The notes under the pieces were generated by a model. That model had not been told where the DNA came from, did not search any database, and worked only from the letters and a program-made list of their open reading frames with translations. The translations under genes were made by a program, and so were the position numbers. From Kapaibacterium sp044224925 (GTDB lineage Bacteria > Bacteroidota > Ignavibacteria > Kapaibacteriales > Kapaibacteriaceae), in assembly GCA_044224925.1 (NCBI GenBank), contig JBGAJM010000010.1:14018-78017 (forward strand): a stretch of DNA of 64,000 bases. Direction: 5' to 3'. Shown piece after piece: positions 52,857 through 61,824 of the stretch (the stretch's first letter is position 1; the number at the start of each line of letters is the position of its first letter).

Positions 52857-52921
52857 ACATACCTCACGATTACGTAGGACAAACTAGCACAACGGAAGCA
52901 ATGTACGATCTGCTCAGAACC

Positions 52922-53842
52922 TCATAGCTGTTGTCGCAGATAGTCGAGTGCCATGCGATACGGTCGGTGCCACTCCGACGTGGGTGGATCGGCAAGCCGA
53001 TGCCAGTGGTGATCGAACACGTGGTTCTTTCCATCGTTCGTGATATGTCGCCATGCATCCGGAAGATCCTGCTGCACGGCCACTTCGAAGAACTCCCAGA
53101 TATGGTTGTTCAGATCGGAGTACCATGTTCCCAAGCTTCGCACAATGCGCGCCGAATCGATGCCCGCTTCTTCGGCCAACTCTCGCAATGCCGCGTCCGC
53201 GCTGGTTTCGCCGACCTCGATGGTACCCTTCACCAACTGAATGCCCTTGGACGGATGACGGAACACCAAGAGCTCCGGACCCTGTGCACCATCTCGCAGC
53301 ACAATGGCACATGCCTTCGTTGGCGCCTCGCCCTTCCACCGTGCCGCCTTTGCCTCGATCCCTTGAATACAGTCCGTCTTGCCATCGGTATATCGTTCAC
53401 GGTCATGAGGGTGAAGGGCGGCAAGGCGAAGTTTCACGGCCTCATACTCAAGCGCGTATTGACGGTGCGCGCGGAGGAAGTCGCGGAAGTGCACATGTCG
53501 TGCGATCTCGGGTGACCGTGCATCGAATGCATGAACGTGGTGCGAGCGCATTCCGTTGCCATCGTTCCGACGGTAGTACCGTCGCCCTGTGATCCCGAAC
53601 TCGCCCATCACTTCATAGTCAAGGGAACGCATGACGTGGTCGTATGCATCGAGCGCAACAACGCTTTGCACACTAAGGAGAATGTCGATGATGGGCTTCG
53701 CACAGATATCGGGCACGGACGTACTGCCCACGTGGTGCACGTCGACCACCACATCCGCCAACGCCGAGCGAAGTCGACGCTCCTCTTCCGCAAACTGATG
53801 TTTCCACTGCGGATCGTGCGGGACCAAGAGAACGCGTTCCAT
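52922..53842 (-). CDS. Fusion of GrpB-like nucleotidyltransferase fold and NUDIX hydrolase
   Basis: 306 residues from the ATG at 53842. Residues 1-165 are a GrpB/UPF0157 domain (VPHDPQWKHQFAEEERRL, VHHVGSTSVPDICAKPIIDILL, GITGRRYYRRN). Residues about 170-306 are a NUDIX domain with a full Nudix box (GTIEVGETSADAALRELAEEAGI, written here only in part: G-x5-E-x7-REL-x-EE-x-GI). The NUDIX part would hydrolyse a nucleoside-diphosphate-linked substrate. The two domains are usually separate proteins. Start lies 2 bp after the upstream stop. Confidence 0.85.
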   Translation of the reverse strand: MERVLLVPHDPQWKHQFAEEERRLRSALADVVVDVHHVGSTSVPDICAKPIIDILLSVQSVVALDAYDHVMRSLDYEVMGEFGITGRRYYRRNDGNGMRSHHVHAFDARSPEIARHVHFRDFLRAHRQYALEYEAVKLRLAALHPHDRERYTDGKTDCIQGIEAKAARWKGEAPTKACAIVLRDGAQGPELLVFRHPSKGIQLVKGTIEVGETSADAALRELAEEAGIDSARIVRSLGTWYSDLNNHIWEFFEVAVQQDLPDAWRHITNDGKNHVFDHHWHRLADPPTSEWHRPYRMALDYLRQQL

Positions 53843-53844
53843 GG

Positions 53845-54393
53845 TCAGGTCGTGCCGTCTTGCGCATGCGCGTCGAGATGCGCTTGGAAGAGCGCATACA
53901 ATTCGGACTGATGGATGCGCAGTGTATTCGCCGTGATGCCAATGGGTCCGCCATACCACCGTTGATTGGCACGCACGAACATCCGACGCAGCGGACCATA
54001 CCGCTTGATGTACTTCTCTGGATCGCGGACCGCGATCATCAAAGAACGTTGTCCGAAGATGTCGTAGTTCTTCAGCTTGACAACATCGCTCCACGGCACG
54101 AAACCAGCTGCAATAGCGCTGGAGTTGTCCGTGAATCCATCCTCAGAGAGGACAAGTCCGGGCTTCCGATCGAAGAACTTGTATGCGATCAGTGCAGCTG
54201 CCGGTCCAAAGAACAGAATGCTCATCATCCCTATGGTTATCGTGATGACGCGATCAAGGTCGCCGTCGACAGATACCACGTCACCAAGATCCACTGTGAG
54301 CATCCATCCACCAAGGGCAACGAAGAGCAGACTCAGAACCAAGAGACCACCAAGCTTTGAGCGATCGAGCGGTATGATGTGCGGAGAGGTCAT
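53845..54393 (-). CDS. STM3941-like membrane protein
   Basis: 182 residues from the ATG at 54393; a TTG at 54405 would overlap the upstream gene by 4 bp. Two membrane segments (about 15-35 and 50-70) lead to a PH-like domain (GLVLSEDGFTDNSS, GFVPWSDVVKLKNYDIFGQR, then YGGPIGITANTLRI), the pattern of STM3941 family proteins. Role unknown. Confidence 0.75.
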   Translation of the reverse strand: MTSPHIIPLDRSKLGGLLVLSLLFVALGGWMLTVDLGDVVSVDGDLDRVITITIGMMSILFFGPAAALIAYKFFDRKPGLVLSEDGFTDNSSAIAAGFVPWSDVVKLKNYDIFGQRSLMIAVRDPEKYIKRYGPLRRMFVRANQRWYGGPIGITANTLRIHQSELYALFQAHLDAHAQDGTT

Positions 54394-54401
54394 GGCATTT
54401 C

Positions 54402-54794
54402 TCAAATGGTGTTACTGTTACGTCGCTCATATAGCCATCCTCCAAGCCAACACTGCGGCAGGGCGAGGACGACGAGGGCGATGGGATACCAGCGCGGTGC
54501 AAGACCTGCATTCCATGTGGCCGCAGCACCGATGAGTCCGAATACCACTCCGACTACGCCGAGGATGAGCGCATGCTTCATCGGTTTCTCGGGTGCGAGA
54601 CGCGCCGTGAGCCATGCGCCGCCAACACTGATCACGAATCGATACGCAGTGGCAAGGGCGGAACGGCCATCATCCAGAGGTTGCTCCATCGGTGGGAACA
54701 CATCAACGGCATGGAGAATGAGATCCACGATCGTCGTTACCACTACGATCCCGACAACACCTGCCACAACGGCGATCACTGAGCGCTTGTTCAT
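54402..54794 (-). CDS. Small membrane protein, four segments
   Basis: 130 residues from the ATG at 54794, with GGGGGTGAT just upstream. Hydrophobic segments at about 5-28, 48-64, 72-92 and 98-118. No recognised family. It is the first gene of the nine-gene minus-strand operon and is divergent from the LuxR-type gene. Confidence 0.7.
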   Translation of the reverse strand: MNKRSVIAVVAGVVGIVVVTTIVDLILHAVDVFPPMEQPLDDGRSALATAYRFVISVGGAWLTARLAPEKPMKHALILGVVGVVFGLIGAAATWNAGLAPRWYPIALVVLALPQCWLGGWLYERRNSNTI

Positions 54795-54887
54795 ATCACC
54801 CCCATCATGCATCATGATACATTCGTATGGACGAAAATACTGCAAACGGTGCACGATACATCGCGCCGACGAGGGAACGAGCGTGCG

Positions 54888-55358
54888 ATGTATTTTCCCG
54901 CCATCATGACCCGCATCATCATCATTTGCGCCTCCGTGATCGTGATCGGAGCCTTCATCCTTGCCGCCATGCGCTATCATCTCGTCTTGGTGAGCGGGCG
55001 GAGCGATCTCTATGTGGGCGGGGTTGCCCTGCTGTTCCTTGCCGTTGGTCTATGGGCCGGACGGACCTATATGTCGGAGCGCGAGCGGGCCGAGGTGCAG
55101 GAGTCCTTCCCCGATGCCGCATTCGCTCCTGCTTCCGCCGAACCGTCGACGCATGACCTTACCCAGCGCGAGGTGGAGGTGTTGGTCTTGATGGCGGCAG
55201 GGAAAACGAACAAGGAGATCGCCGACGCACTCTTCGTTTCGGCCAATACCGTCAAGACCCATGCCTCGAACATCTTCTCGAAGCTCGGTGTGAGTCGGCG
55301 TGTGCAGGCCATCCAACGCGGCATCGACACCGGGATCATCGCCCGATTGGATGAATGA
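54888..55358 (+). CDS. Membrane-anchored LuxR-type transcriptional regulator
   Basis: 156 residues from the ATG at 54888 (150 from an ATG at 54906). Two membrane segments (IIIICASVIVIGAFILAAM and LYVGGVALLFLAVGLWAG) are followed by a LuxR/GerE HTH: LTQREVEVLVLMAAGKTNKEIADALFVS then NTVKTHASNIFSKLGV. There is no receiver domain. It probably regulates the DUF4199 gene or the divergent operon from the membrane. Confidence 0.88.
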   Translation: MYFPAIMTRIIIICASVIVIGAFILAAMRYHLVLVSGRSDLYVGGVALLFLAVGLWAGRTYMSERERAEVQESFPDAAFAPASAEPSTHDLTQREVEVLVLMAAGKTNKEIADALFVSANTVKTHASNIFSKLGVSRRVQAIQRGIDTGIIARLDE

Positions 55359-55454
55359 ACATCCGTTTTGGGCAATATCACCCGTTCGGGTGATGCATTT
55401 CGCCGTCAATTGCCCCACATTGCCGCCTTTCCAACCACTCTTGAAAGGGTTCCC

Positions 55455-55982
55455 ATGAAGTCCATCATTCTCCGCTACGGCCTGATCTCCGCCGCCATTC
55501 TTCTGGGCTCGGGGTTTGTGTTCCGACTGATCGTTGGCGATCACGATAACTACAATGCCATGATGATCGCGGGGTTCGCCTCGATGATCCTGGCCTTCAC
55601 CATGGTCTACGTGGGCATGCGTGCCACACGTCTGCAACAACCCACGAAGCAGATCGCCTTCCGTCAGGCCTTGTTCGTGGGTCTCATGATCTCCCTCTTC
55701 GCCACCGCCGCCTGGATCATCAGTTGGGAGATCACCATGGCCACGACGATGCAGGACTTCATCGAAAAGTACACTGCGCACGAACTCGCCGACCTGCGTG
55801 CCAGCGGCGCCAGTGCCAACGAGATCCTCGAGGCCACAGCATCCGCCAATGAAATGGTGGTCAACTATAAGAACCCGCTCTATCGCATTGCCATGACGGC
55901 CGGCGAGATCTTTCCGATCGGGTTGGTAGTGGCGTTGGGAGGAGCGTTTCTTGAGAGTCGAAATAAGAAGAGGAATACATAA
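55455..55982 (+). CDS. DUF4199 membrane protein
   Basis: 175 residues from the ATG at 55455. Four membrane segments with the DUF4199 pattern (IILRYGLISAAILLGSGFVF, MIAGFASMILAFTMVYVGM, ALFVGLMISLFATAAWIISW, and the last near IFPIGLVVALGGAF). The family is typical of Bacteroidota. It lies 96 bp after the LuxR-type gene. The last codons (RNT and TAA stop) are part of an R3 repeat (GAATACATAATACAG). Confidence 0.88.
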   Translation: MKSIILRYGLISAAILLGSGFVFRLIVGDHDNYNAMMIAGFASMILAFTMVYVGMRATRLQQPTKQIAFRQALFVGLMISLFATAAWIISWEITMATTMQDFIEKYTAHELADLRASGASANEILEATASANEMVVNYKNPLYRIAMTAGEIFPIGLVVALGGAFLESRNKKRNT

Positions 55983-56070
55983 TACAGAATACAGAATGCA
56001 ATGAAAGAATGGGTGAATCACTCGTCACTCAACTCGTCACTCGTCACTTGTCACTTGTCACTGATCCAAG
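55966..56070. repeat. R3-R2 cassette across a gene end
   Basis: AAGAGGAATAC edge, ATACARA heptamers, GAATC spacer, then CACTYGT heptamers. Same order as the cyclase tails but without R1. Confidence 0.88.
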
Positions 56071-56142
56071 ATCTCCTTTTCCTCGTAGGTATGCCTGAAC
56101 CGCACGAACGTGCATTCATTCATCACCTATCCGAGGTCTTCC

Positions 56143-58203
56143 ATGACGTTGAAGAACGTTGCCAAACCGCTTGCAGGCGTTGCTACAGCAGCCCTGCTGA
56201 GCATTGCGATCTATGCGTCGTCGCACCGTGAGGCGCCGCTGATCAGCAATGATCCCCTTGCCGACAACACCGATCTGTATGCGTTCCGCTGTCCGGACGA
56301 TACGAACTCGGTGGCCATCATTGCCAACTACATTCCGTTCGAGTTGCCGGAGGGTGGACCGAACTATGCGTCGTTCGGAGAGAACGTTCGCTATGAGATC
56401 CACGTCGACAACGACGCGACCAAACCTGGCGATGAAGTGACGTATCGGTTCACGTTCACCAAGATGAACGAAGACCCTACCACCTTCTTCAACATCCGCC
56501 TTGGCAAAGAGAACCTGAAGACGTCGTACATGTGCGAGCGCTCGACGGACGGAGGCTCGACGTTCACAACGATCGTGACAAAGGGCGCGGTGCCACCGCC
56601 GAACATCGGACCTCGCTCCATCGAAGGCGCTGCCGGCCTGAACAAGCCGTATGCGCAACTCGTGAGCGAGGCCATCACCACGGCCACCACCGGAGAGACG
56701 GTGTTCTGCGGTCCGGTGGATGATCCGTTCTTCGTAGATCTCGGTGGCGTCTTCGACCTTGGTCAAACACGCAAGCGCGATGGTACGGGCGCCGACAAAG
56801 CACGCGATGCCGTGGCAGGATTCAACTGTCATACGATCGCCCTGAAGATCCCGATCTCGACACTGCAGAAGAGCGGCAAGTCCGTTGCCCAAGCCAAGAA
56901 CATCATGGATGGCGACTTCGTGATCGGCGTGTGGGCCTCGGCATCACGTCCGAAGATCACCACGCTTCGCACCGACGGGATGAAGCCCGACGTGTCCGGC
57001 GAGTGGGTGCAGATCTCGCGCATCGGTATGCCGCTCACGAACGAGGCCGTGATCCCCGTTGGTGATAAGGACCGCTGGAATGCCGGCACTCCGTACGATA
57101 CCGAACGCGAACTCTCGTATGCGAAGTACTTCGTGAATCCGGAGCTCGCTCTGTACATGGACGATAGTAAGTTCGGCGGCGCTGTGCCGGCACTGGCCGA
57201 CCTGCGCATTCAAACTTCTTCGCTTGGTGCGTACGACTTCCGCAACGGTGCCGACGGATTGTACGGTCTGCTCGCAACCAATGGCGGCGCCGGAACAGCG
57301 CTCGATTCAAATGCCTTTGGCAAGATCCTGCTCCAAGCGAAGTCGCCACGTTCGGTGGACCTCTTGCCGATCTTCTACACGGGCGTTCCCAACTTGCCTC
57401 CCTACCAACTTGCCACAGGTAAGAACGGAAATCCGCTTGCTGCCGGGAAGCCGCTCATCAACAACTTCCTGCCGGCGCTGGGCGACATGTTGCGCTTGAA
57501 CATGGCAACGCCGGTGACGCCGCGCGATAGCAAGGACTTCTCCACGCTTGGCCTTGTTCAGTGCGCCGTGCTCGGTCTTACCGATCCGCGGTTCAATGCA
57601 ACAACAGACATGCAGTGGATCCCGAACATGGATGGGTTCCCGAACGGACGTCGTCTTGAAGATGACGTGACCACCATCGAACTGCAAGCCGTCTCCGGTG
57701 TGGTGCTGGCGGCGATCGGTCTGTGGTACGACGACTATACACCGGGCGGATCTCCGGTGACGGCGAACCTTGTCAAGGTGCTCTCCTACAACGCCGGTCC
57801 CGACAAGAACGACAAGCCCTTCACCACGTCCTTCCCCTACATGGCCGAAGCACATCGTGGCTACAATGCACAAGGCGGAACAACGGTAGGGATCAAGGTC
57901 CGCACAGACGAAGACCCCATGGGCCTTGCCGCCCCATCGGCCTTCTTCCTTGGTTCCAACGCACCGAATCCATTCGCGACCTCCACACAATTGCGCTTCC
58001 ATTCTGCCGAGAGCGGACGTGTGACGGTGAAGATCTTCGACATGAACGGATCGCTCGTTGCCACCGCGTTCAACGATGCCGTTGCACCCGGAGACCACTC
58101 CGCAACATGGTCGGCGAACGGTCTGCCCAGTGGCGCCTATCTGGCCTCGCTCGAGTTGAACGGACGTCCGACAGCCTCTACACGACTCGTTCTTCAGCAC
58201 TGA
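56143..58203 (+). CDS. Secreted DUF4331 protein with T9SS sorting domain
   Basis: 686 residues from the ATG at 56143. A signal peptide ends near IYASS and the mature start SSHREAPLISNDPLADNTDLYAF is the DUF4331 hallmark. The domain fills about 560 residues. The C-terminal about 85 residues are a T9SS type A domain (NAPNPFATSTQLRFH ... VTVKIFDMNGSLV ... LPSGAYLASLELNG ... RLVLQH). DUF4331 proteins are often followed by TPR and receptor genes, as here. Function is unknown. Confidence 0.9.
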   Translation: MTLKNVAKPLAGVATAALLSIAIYASSHREAPLISNDPLADNTDLYAFRCPDDTNSVAIIANYIPFELPEGGPNYASFGENVRYEIHVDNDATKPGDEVTYRFTFTKMNEDPTTFFNIRLGKENLKTSYMCERSTDGGSTFTTIVTKGAVPPPNIGPRSIEGAAGLNKPYAQLVSEAITTATTGETVFCGPVDDPFFVDLGGVFDLGQTRKRDGTGADKARDAVAGFNCHTIALKIPISTLQKSGKSVAQAKNIMDGDFVIGVWASASRPKITTLRTDGMKPDVSGEWVQISRIGMPLTNEAVIPVGDKDRWNAGTPYDTERELSYAKYFVNPELALYMDDSKFGGAVPALADLRIQTSSLGAYDFRNGADGLYGLLATNGGAGTALDSNAFGKILLQAKSPRSVDLLPIFYTGVPNLPPYQLATGKNGNPLAAGKPLINNFLPALGDMLRLNMATPVTPRDSKDFSTLGLVQCAVLGLTDPRFNATTDMQWIPNMDGFPNGRRLEDDVTTIELQAVSGVVLAAIGLWYDDYTPGGSPVTANLVKVLSYNAGPDKNDKPFTTSFPYMAEAHRGYNAQGGTTVGIKVRTDEDPMGLAAPSAFFLGSNAPNPFATSTQLRFHSAESGRVTVKIFDMNGSLVATAFNDAVAPGDHSATWSANGLPSGAYLASLELNGRPTASTRLVLQH

Positions 58204-58222
58204 CCTTTCACTGCTGATCGGT

Positions 58223-58255
58223 CCTTCCCGCCCGTACCCCTTCGCGGCGGGAGGG
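58223..58255. other. Stable hairpin between DUF4331 and TPR-lipoprotein genes
   Basis: CCTTCCCGCC (58223-58232) pairs with GGCGGGAGGG (58246-58255) over 10 bp with one wobble and a 13-nt loop. No T-run follows, so it may serve mRNA processing or attenuation rather than termination. Confidence 0.5.
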
Positions 58256-58280
58256 AGCTATCACTATCTGAAAGATCATC

Positions 58281-59416
58281 ATGAAGTTCCTTCTTCTCTC
58301 CTTCCTTGCCATTGCATCCATCGGATGTTCGAAGCTTCCGTTTGTCGACACATCGGATGTTCGAAGCTTCCGTTTGTCGACACATACACACCGGCACCAC
58401 TGCATGCGCGCAAGAGCGGACTCTACGAGCAGGACTTTCGTGCACAACAACGAAAGTTTGCAGAAGCCGTTGCCATGCTCTCGGTACGTCCGTCCGACGT
58501 GAAAGCCTACGCTGCCCTTGCAACGATCTACATGGCCGAGGCACGCATCACCGGTGAGCATCCGTACTACTATCCGGTTGCGTTGGAAGCGATCGATCAC
58601 GGTCTGCAGCAGCATGCGCACGACGAAGAGCTCTTGATGCTCAAGACATCGGTGCTGCTTTCGTTGCATCACTTCGCCGAGGCGCGGGCTCTCGCCACCG
58701 ACCTCATCACACGCGCTCCCAATGCGGCTCCCGTGTACGGCATGCTCGTCGATGCGAATGTGGAACTCGGCTACTATGATCAGGCCATTCGTGCAGCGGA
58801 CAAGATGATGTCGATCCGACCGGGACTTGAATCCTATGCACGCGTCTCGCATTTACGTGAGATCCACGGCGACACGCTTGGCGCACTCGAAGCCATGAAG
58901 ATGGCCGTGCAGGCCGGTATGCCGGGTACAGACGAAGCCGCATGGACACGCACCACGTATGGCTCCTTGCTCTTCGCCATGGGTAAGCATGCCGAAGCGG
59001 AGGAACAGTTCCAGCTCGCCCGTCTTGAGCGCTACAACTATCCCTTTGCCCTTGCCGGCCTCGCCCGCCTTCGCAGAGCCTCGCACAACTACGATGCCGC
59101 ACGCGCATTGCTCGACACAGCGATCGCCATGATCCCCGAGGTCTCGTTCATGGAGGAGAAGGCAGGGATCGCGGCCGATCAAGGGAACAAGGCAGAAGAG
59201 ATGGCATTGCTTGCACAGATCGAGCGGATGCTCGATGAAGACGAGGCCGCCGGACATAAGAACGATGCCGAGCGTGCCATGATCTATGCACGCCACGGCT
59301 ACAAGCTCGACGACGCACGACGTCATGCCGAACAAGAGTATGCATCGCGACCAAAGAACAAGACCGCACAGCAGGCATTGGCCATGGTCCAACGCGCAAG
59401 CGGAGGACAGCGATGA
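58281..59416 (+). CDS. TPR lipoprotein, reading frame broken by a 32-bp tandem duplication
   Basis: From the ATG at 58281 the product starts with a lipoprotein signal (MKFLLLSFLAIASIGC) and then, after SKLPFVDT, runs into the wrong frame and stops at 58502. The rest of the TPR protein (YTPAPLHARKSGLYEQDF onward, several TPR-like helices, to 59416) is open in another frame from the second repeat copy. Taking out one 32-bp copy gives a single frame of 367 residues. The alternative start at 58325, inside the repeat, would lack the lipid signal. Its end overlaps the receptor gene by 4 bp. Possible phase switching or an assembly error. Confidence 0.85.
58321..58384. repeat. Perfect 32-bp tandem duplication
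   Basis: Two identical copies, 58321-58352 and 58353-58384, starting TCGGATGTTCGAAGC. The length is not a multiple of three. Confidence 0.97.
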
Positions 59417-61422
59417 AACGATGGTGTGGAGGTATTGCATTGTGTGTTGCCTGTCTCGTTGGACGTCTGCATGCGCAAGACACCACCGTCGTCGCAGCCA
59501 AGGCCGTTGTCGTCGAAGCAAGTCGCGTCGTCACCGCCGCATCCGACGAGACCTTTCGTGCACGCGATCTCGAGCTGCTGCCGCGCACGTCAACGCAAGA
59601 TCTCTTGCGCATTGTGCCAGGTGTGGTGATCGCACAGCATGCGGGAGGCGGCAAGGCTGAGCAGATCTTTCTGCGCGGCTTCGATGCAGATCATGGGACG
59701 GATGTGAACATCAGTGTTGATGGCGCACCGGTGAACATGGTCTCGCACGGACACGGACAAGGCTATGCCGATCTGCACTTCGTGATCCCTGAATTGGTCG
59801 AGCGCATCGACGTGATCAAAGGTCCGTACGCAGCGCAACACGGCGACCTCACCACGGCCGGGGCCATCACGTTGCGCACGGCGGATACGCTGACGCAGAA
59901 CATCGTCAAGATCGAAGGCGGCATGTTCGGTCTGCTCCGTGGACTCGGCCTTACGCATACAACACTTGGTACCACACGGTTGTATGGCGGCGGGGAGTAC
60001 ACGTCGATGCAAGGCTACTTCGATGCGCCGCAGCAATTCAAGCGCATGAATCTTATCGCACGCTCGTATACACCGCTCACATCCAAGCTTGCCGTCACCG
60101 CATCGGCGATGCACTTCACATCGGCGTGGAATGCCAGCGGACAGATCCCCGAGCGCGCTGTATCCGATGGTCGGATCTCGCCCTTCGGCAGTATCGATCC
60201 GAATGAGGGCGGTAACACGTCGCGCACCACGCTCATGCTTTCGCTTGATGATCACGGCAACGCTCCGCTGCATGTGCAGGCGTCATACGTCGACTATCGC
60301 TTTCAGCTCTTCAGCAACTTCACCTTCTATGCCAACGATACAGTACGTGGCGACATGATCGAGCAAACGGATGATCGACGGGTGTACTCCATCGCGGCCA
60401 CACGGTCGTACACCTTCATCGTCGGCTCTGTTGGCCTCACCACGCAGCTCGGCGTGAGTGCACGACACGACGACATTCGTGCTGCTCTGTATCACGATCA
60501 AGCGCGGACACGTTTGTCGACCACTCGCGATGCCACCATTGCGCAGACCGACCTCGCCCTCTTTGTGGAGCAGTCGATCGACTTGGACCGGACCCGTATG
60601 GTATTCGGTCTGCGTGCCGACCACTTCGATTTCGCGGTGACCGATCGTACGGCTTCTGTCGACGCCGCCTCTACCGCATCCACGCGAGCCGTGGTCGTCT
60701 CTCCCAAGGCAACCGTCACGTATACAGCGGACGACAACACAACGCTCTTCGTCAACACCGGTCTCGGCTTTCATTCGAACGATGCGCGTGTGGCGGTGAT
60801 GGCACCGCGCGGGACCACCATTCCGCGTGCACTTGGTGCAGAGCTTGGAGCGCGATGGACAGAGGGCTCGACCACATTCTCCGTGGCGGCGTGGCTACTT
60901 GATCTCGAGCGGGAATTCATTTGGGTGGGCGACGAAGGCACCACCGAAGAGGCCGGCCGCTCACGTCGCCTCGGCATCGACCTCGAAGGTCGCCTCCAGC
61001 CAACGTCGTGGCTCACGCTTGGTGCTAACGCTACTCTCTCGCGCGGCAGACTTGTGGATGCCCCCATCGGAGCGGACCGTATCGCCCTTGCCCCTTCGTT
61101 CACCCTCACCTCCTTTGCATCCGTTGCCGTCGGCGCCTGGACCGCATCGCTCCGACTCCGTCACATCGGATCCCGTCCGGCCAACGAGACGAACACCGTC
61201 ATCGCATCCGGCTACACCTTACTGGACGTTTCGTTCAAAGCCCCACTCACGTCGATGCTCACCATCACATTGCAATGCGAGAACCTCCTCAACGCCTCGT
61301 GGCGCGAAGCACAATTCGATACCACCAGCAGACTTCAAGGTGAAACCTCAACTGTCTCAGAGATCCACTTTACACCGGGAACGCCGATGTCGGTGAGAGT
61401 GGGAGTGGAAGGAAGGTTCTAG
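59413..61422 (+). CDS. TonB-dependent outer-membrane receptor
   Basis: 669 residues. A signal peptide (MKRWCGGIALCVACLVGRLHA) is followed by the plug domain (LLRIVPGVVIAQHAGGGKAE, IFLRGFDADHGTDVNISVDG, VERIDVIKGPYAAQHGDL) and a 22-strand-type barrel with the C-terminal MSVRVGVEGRF. The His-rich plug segment VNMVSHGHGQGYADLHF may bind metal. It takes up an unknown ligand, possibly a metal complex. It overlaps the lipoprotein gene by 4 bp. Distinct from SusC-type proteins, as no carboxypeptidase-like N-domain is present. Confidence 0.9.
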   Translation: MKRWCGGIALCVACLVGRLHAQDTTVVAAKAVVVEASRVVTAASDETFRARDLELLPRTSTQDLLRIVPGVVIAQHAGGGKAEQIFLRGFDADHGTDVNISVDGAPVNMVSHGHGQGYADLHFVIPELVERIDVIKGPYAAQHGDLTTAGAITLRTADTLTQNIVKIEGGMFGLLRGLGLTHTTLGTTRLYGGGEYTSMQGYFDAPQQFKRMNLIARSYTPLTSKLAVTASAMHFTSAWNASGQIPERAVSDGRISPFGSIDPNEGGNTSRTTLMLSLDDHGNAPLHVQASYVDYRFQLFSNFTFYANDTVRGDMIEQTDDRRVYSIAATRSYTFIVGSVGLTTQLGVSARHDDIRAALYHDQARTRLSTTRDATIAQTDLALFVEQSIDLDRTRMVFGLRADHFDFAVTDRTASVDAASTASTRAVVVSPKATVTYTADDNTTLFVNTGLGFHSNDARVAVMAPRGTTIPRALGAELGARWTEGSTTFSVAAWLLDLEREFIWVGDEGTTEEAGRSRRLGIDLEGRLQPTSWLTLGANATLSRGRLVDAPIGADRIALAPSFTLTSFASVAVGAWTASLRLRHIGSRPANETNTVIASGYTLLDVSFKAPLTSMLTITLQCENLLNASWREAQFDTTSRLQGETSTVSEIHFTPGTPMSVRVGVEGRF

Positions 61423-61435
61423 GAGAATGGGAAGA

Positions 61436-61516
61436 CGAATCAAGGATCAATAGTCAAGAATCCAATACACAATACAGAATACAGAATACGATCACTGAAT
61501 GTCGTGATCAAGAATT
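61436..61516. repeat. Intergenic GATCAAG and R3 heptamers
   Basis: GAATCAAGGATCAA, then ATACACA-ATACAGA-ATACAGA units and GATCACTGAAT, after the receptor gene. Confidence 0.85.
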
Positions 61517-61541
61517 GAACTCCATGTCAAATGTCTGGTTA

Positions 61542-61774
61542 ATGTATGATACGCCAAGAACCGCAAGGCCGACTCAACGAGCTGGAAGCAAAGACCGATC
61601 GCGTGGATAAGACGCATGAGTACAGACAGTCACACAGACCTATTCACGCCGAGTATGACAAACACTTGCGACAACGATCAATCGGGGTGCGAGACAATGT
61701 TGCTCATGAATCTCAGCCGGCTTCGGTCGACGGAAGAATCTCTTGTGGCACTCCGCCACTCGTCGAACAACTGA
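61542..61774 (+). pseudogene. Remnant of a duplicated two-gene unit
   Basis: Two short overlapping frames. 61542-61610 ends in AGSKDRSRG and stop, like the end of the next gene (GEERSRGEGS). 61616-61774 starts MSTDSHTDLFTPSMT, matching MSTESHTNLFMPSMT of the gene at 62151, then diverges and stops at 52 residues. The DNA from about 61590 to 61665 matches about 62126 to 62200. So this is a broken earlier copy or a recombination scar. Confidence 0.65.
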
Positions 61775-61824
61775 TCCTCTCAATCTACAAGCGAACATCC
61801 TCAGTTCGCTGAATCACACATCCC

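Noticed and set aside
61546..61812. 88-codon plus-strand frame
   Set aside because: It runs in a different frame from both remnants of the duplicated gene pair and has no support of its own.
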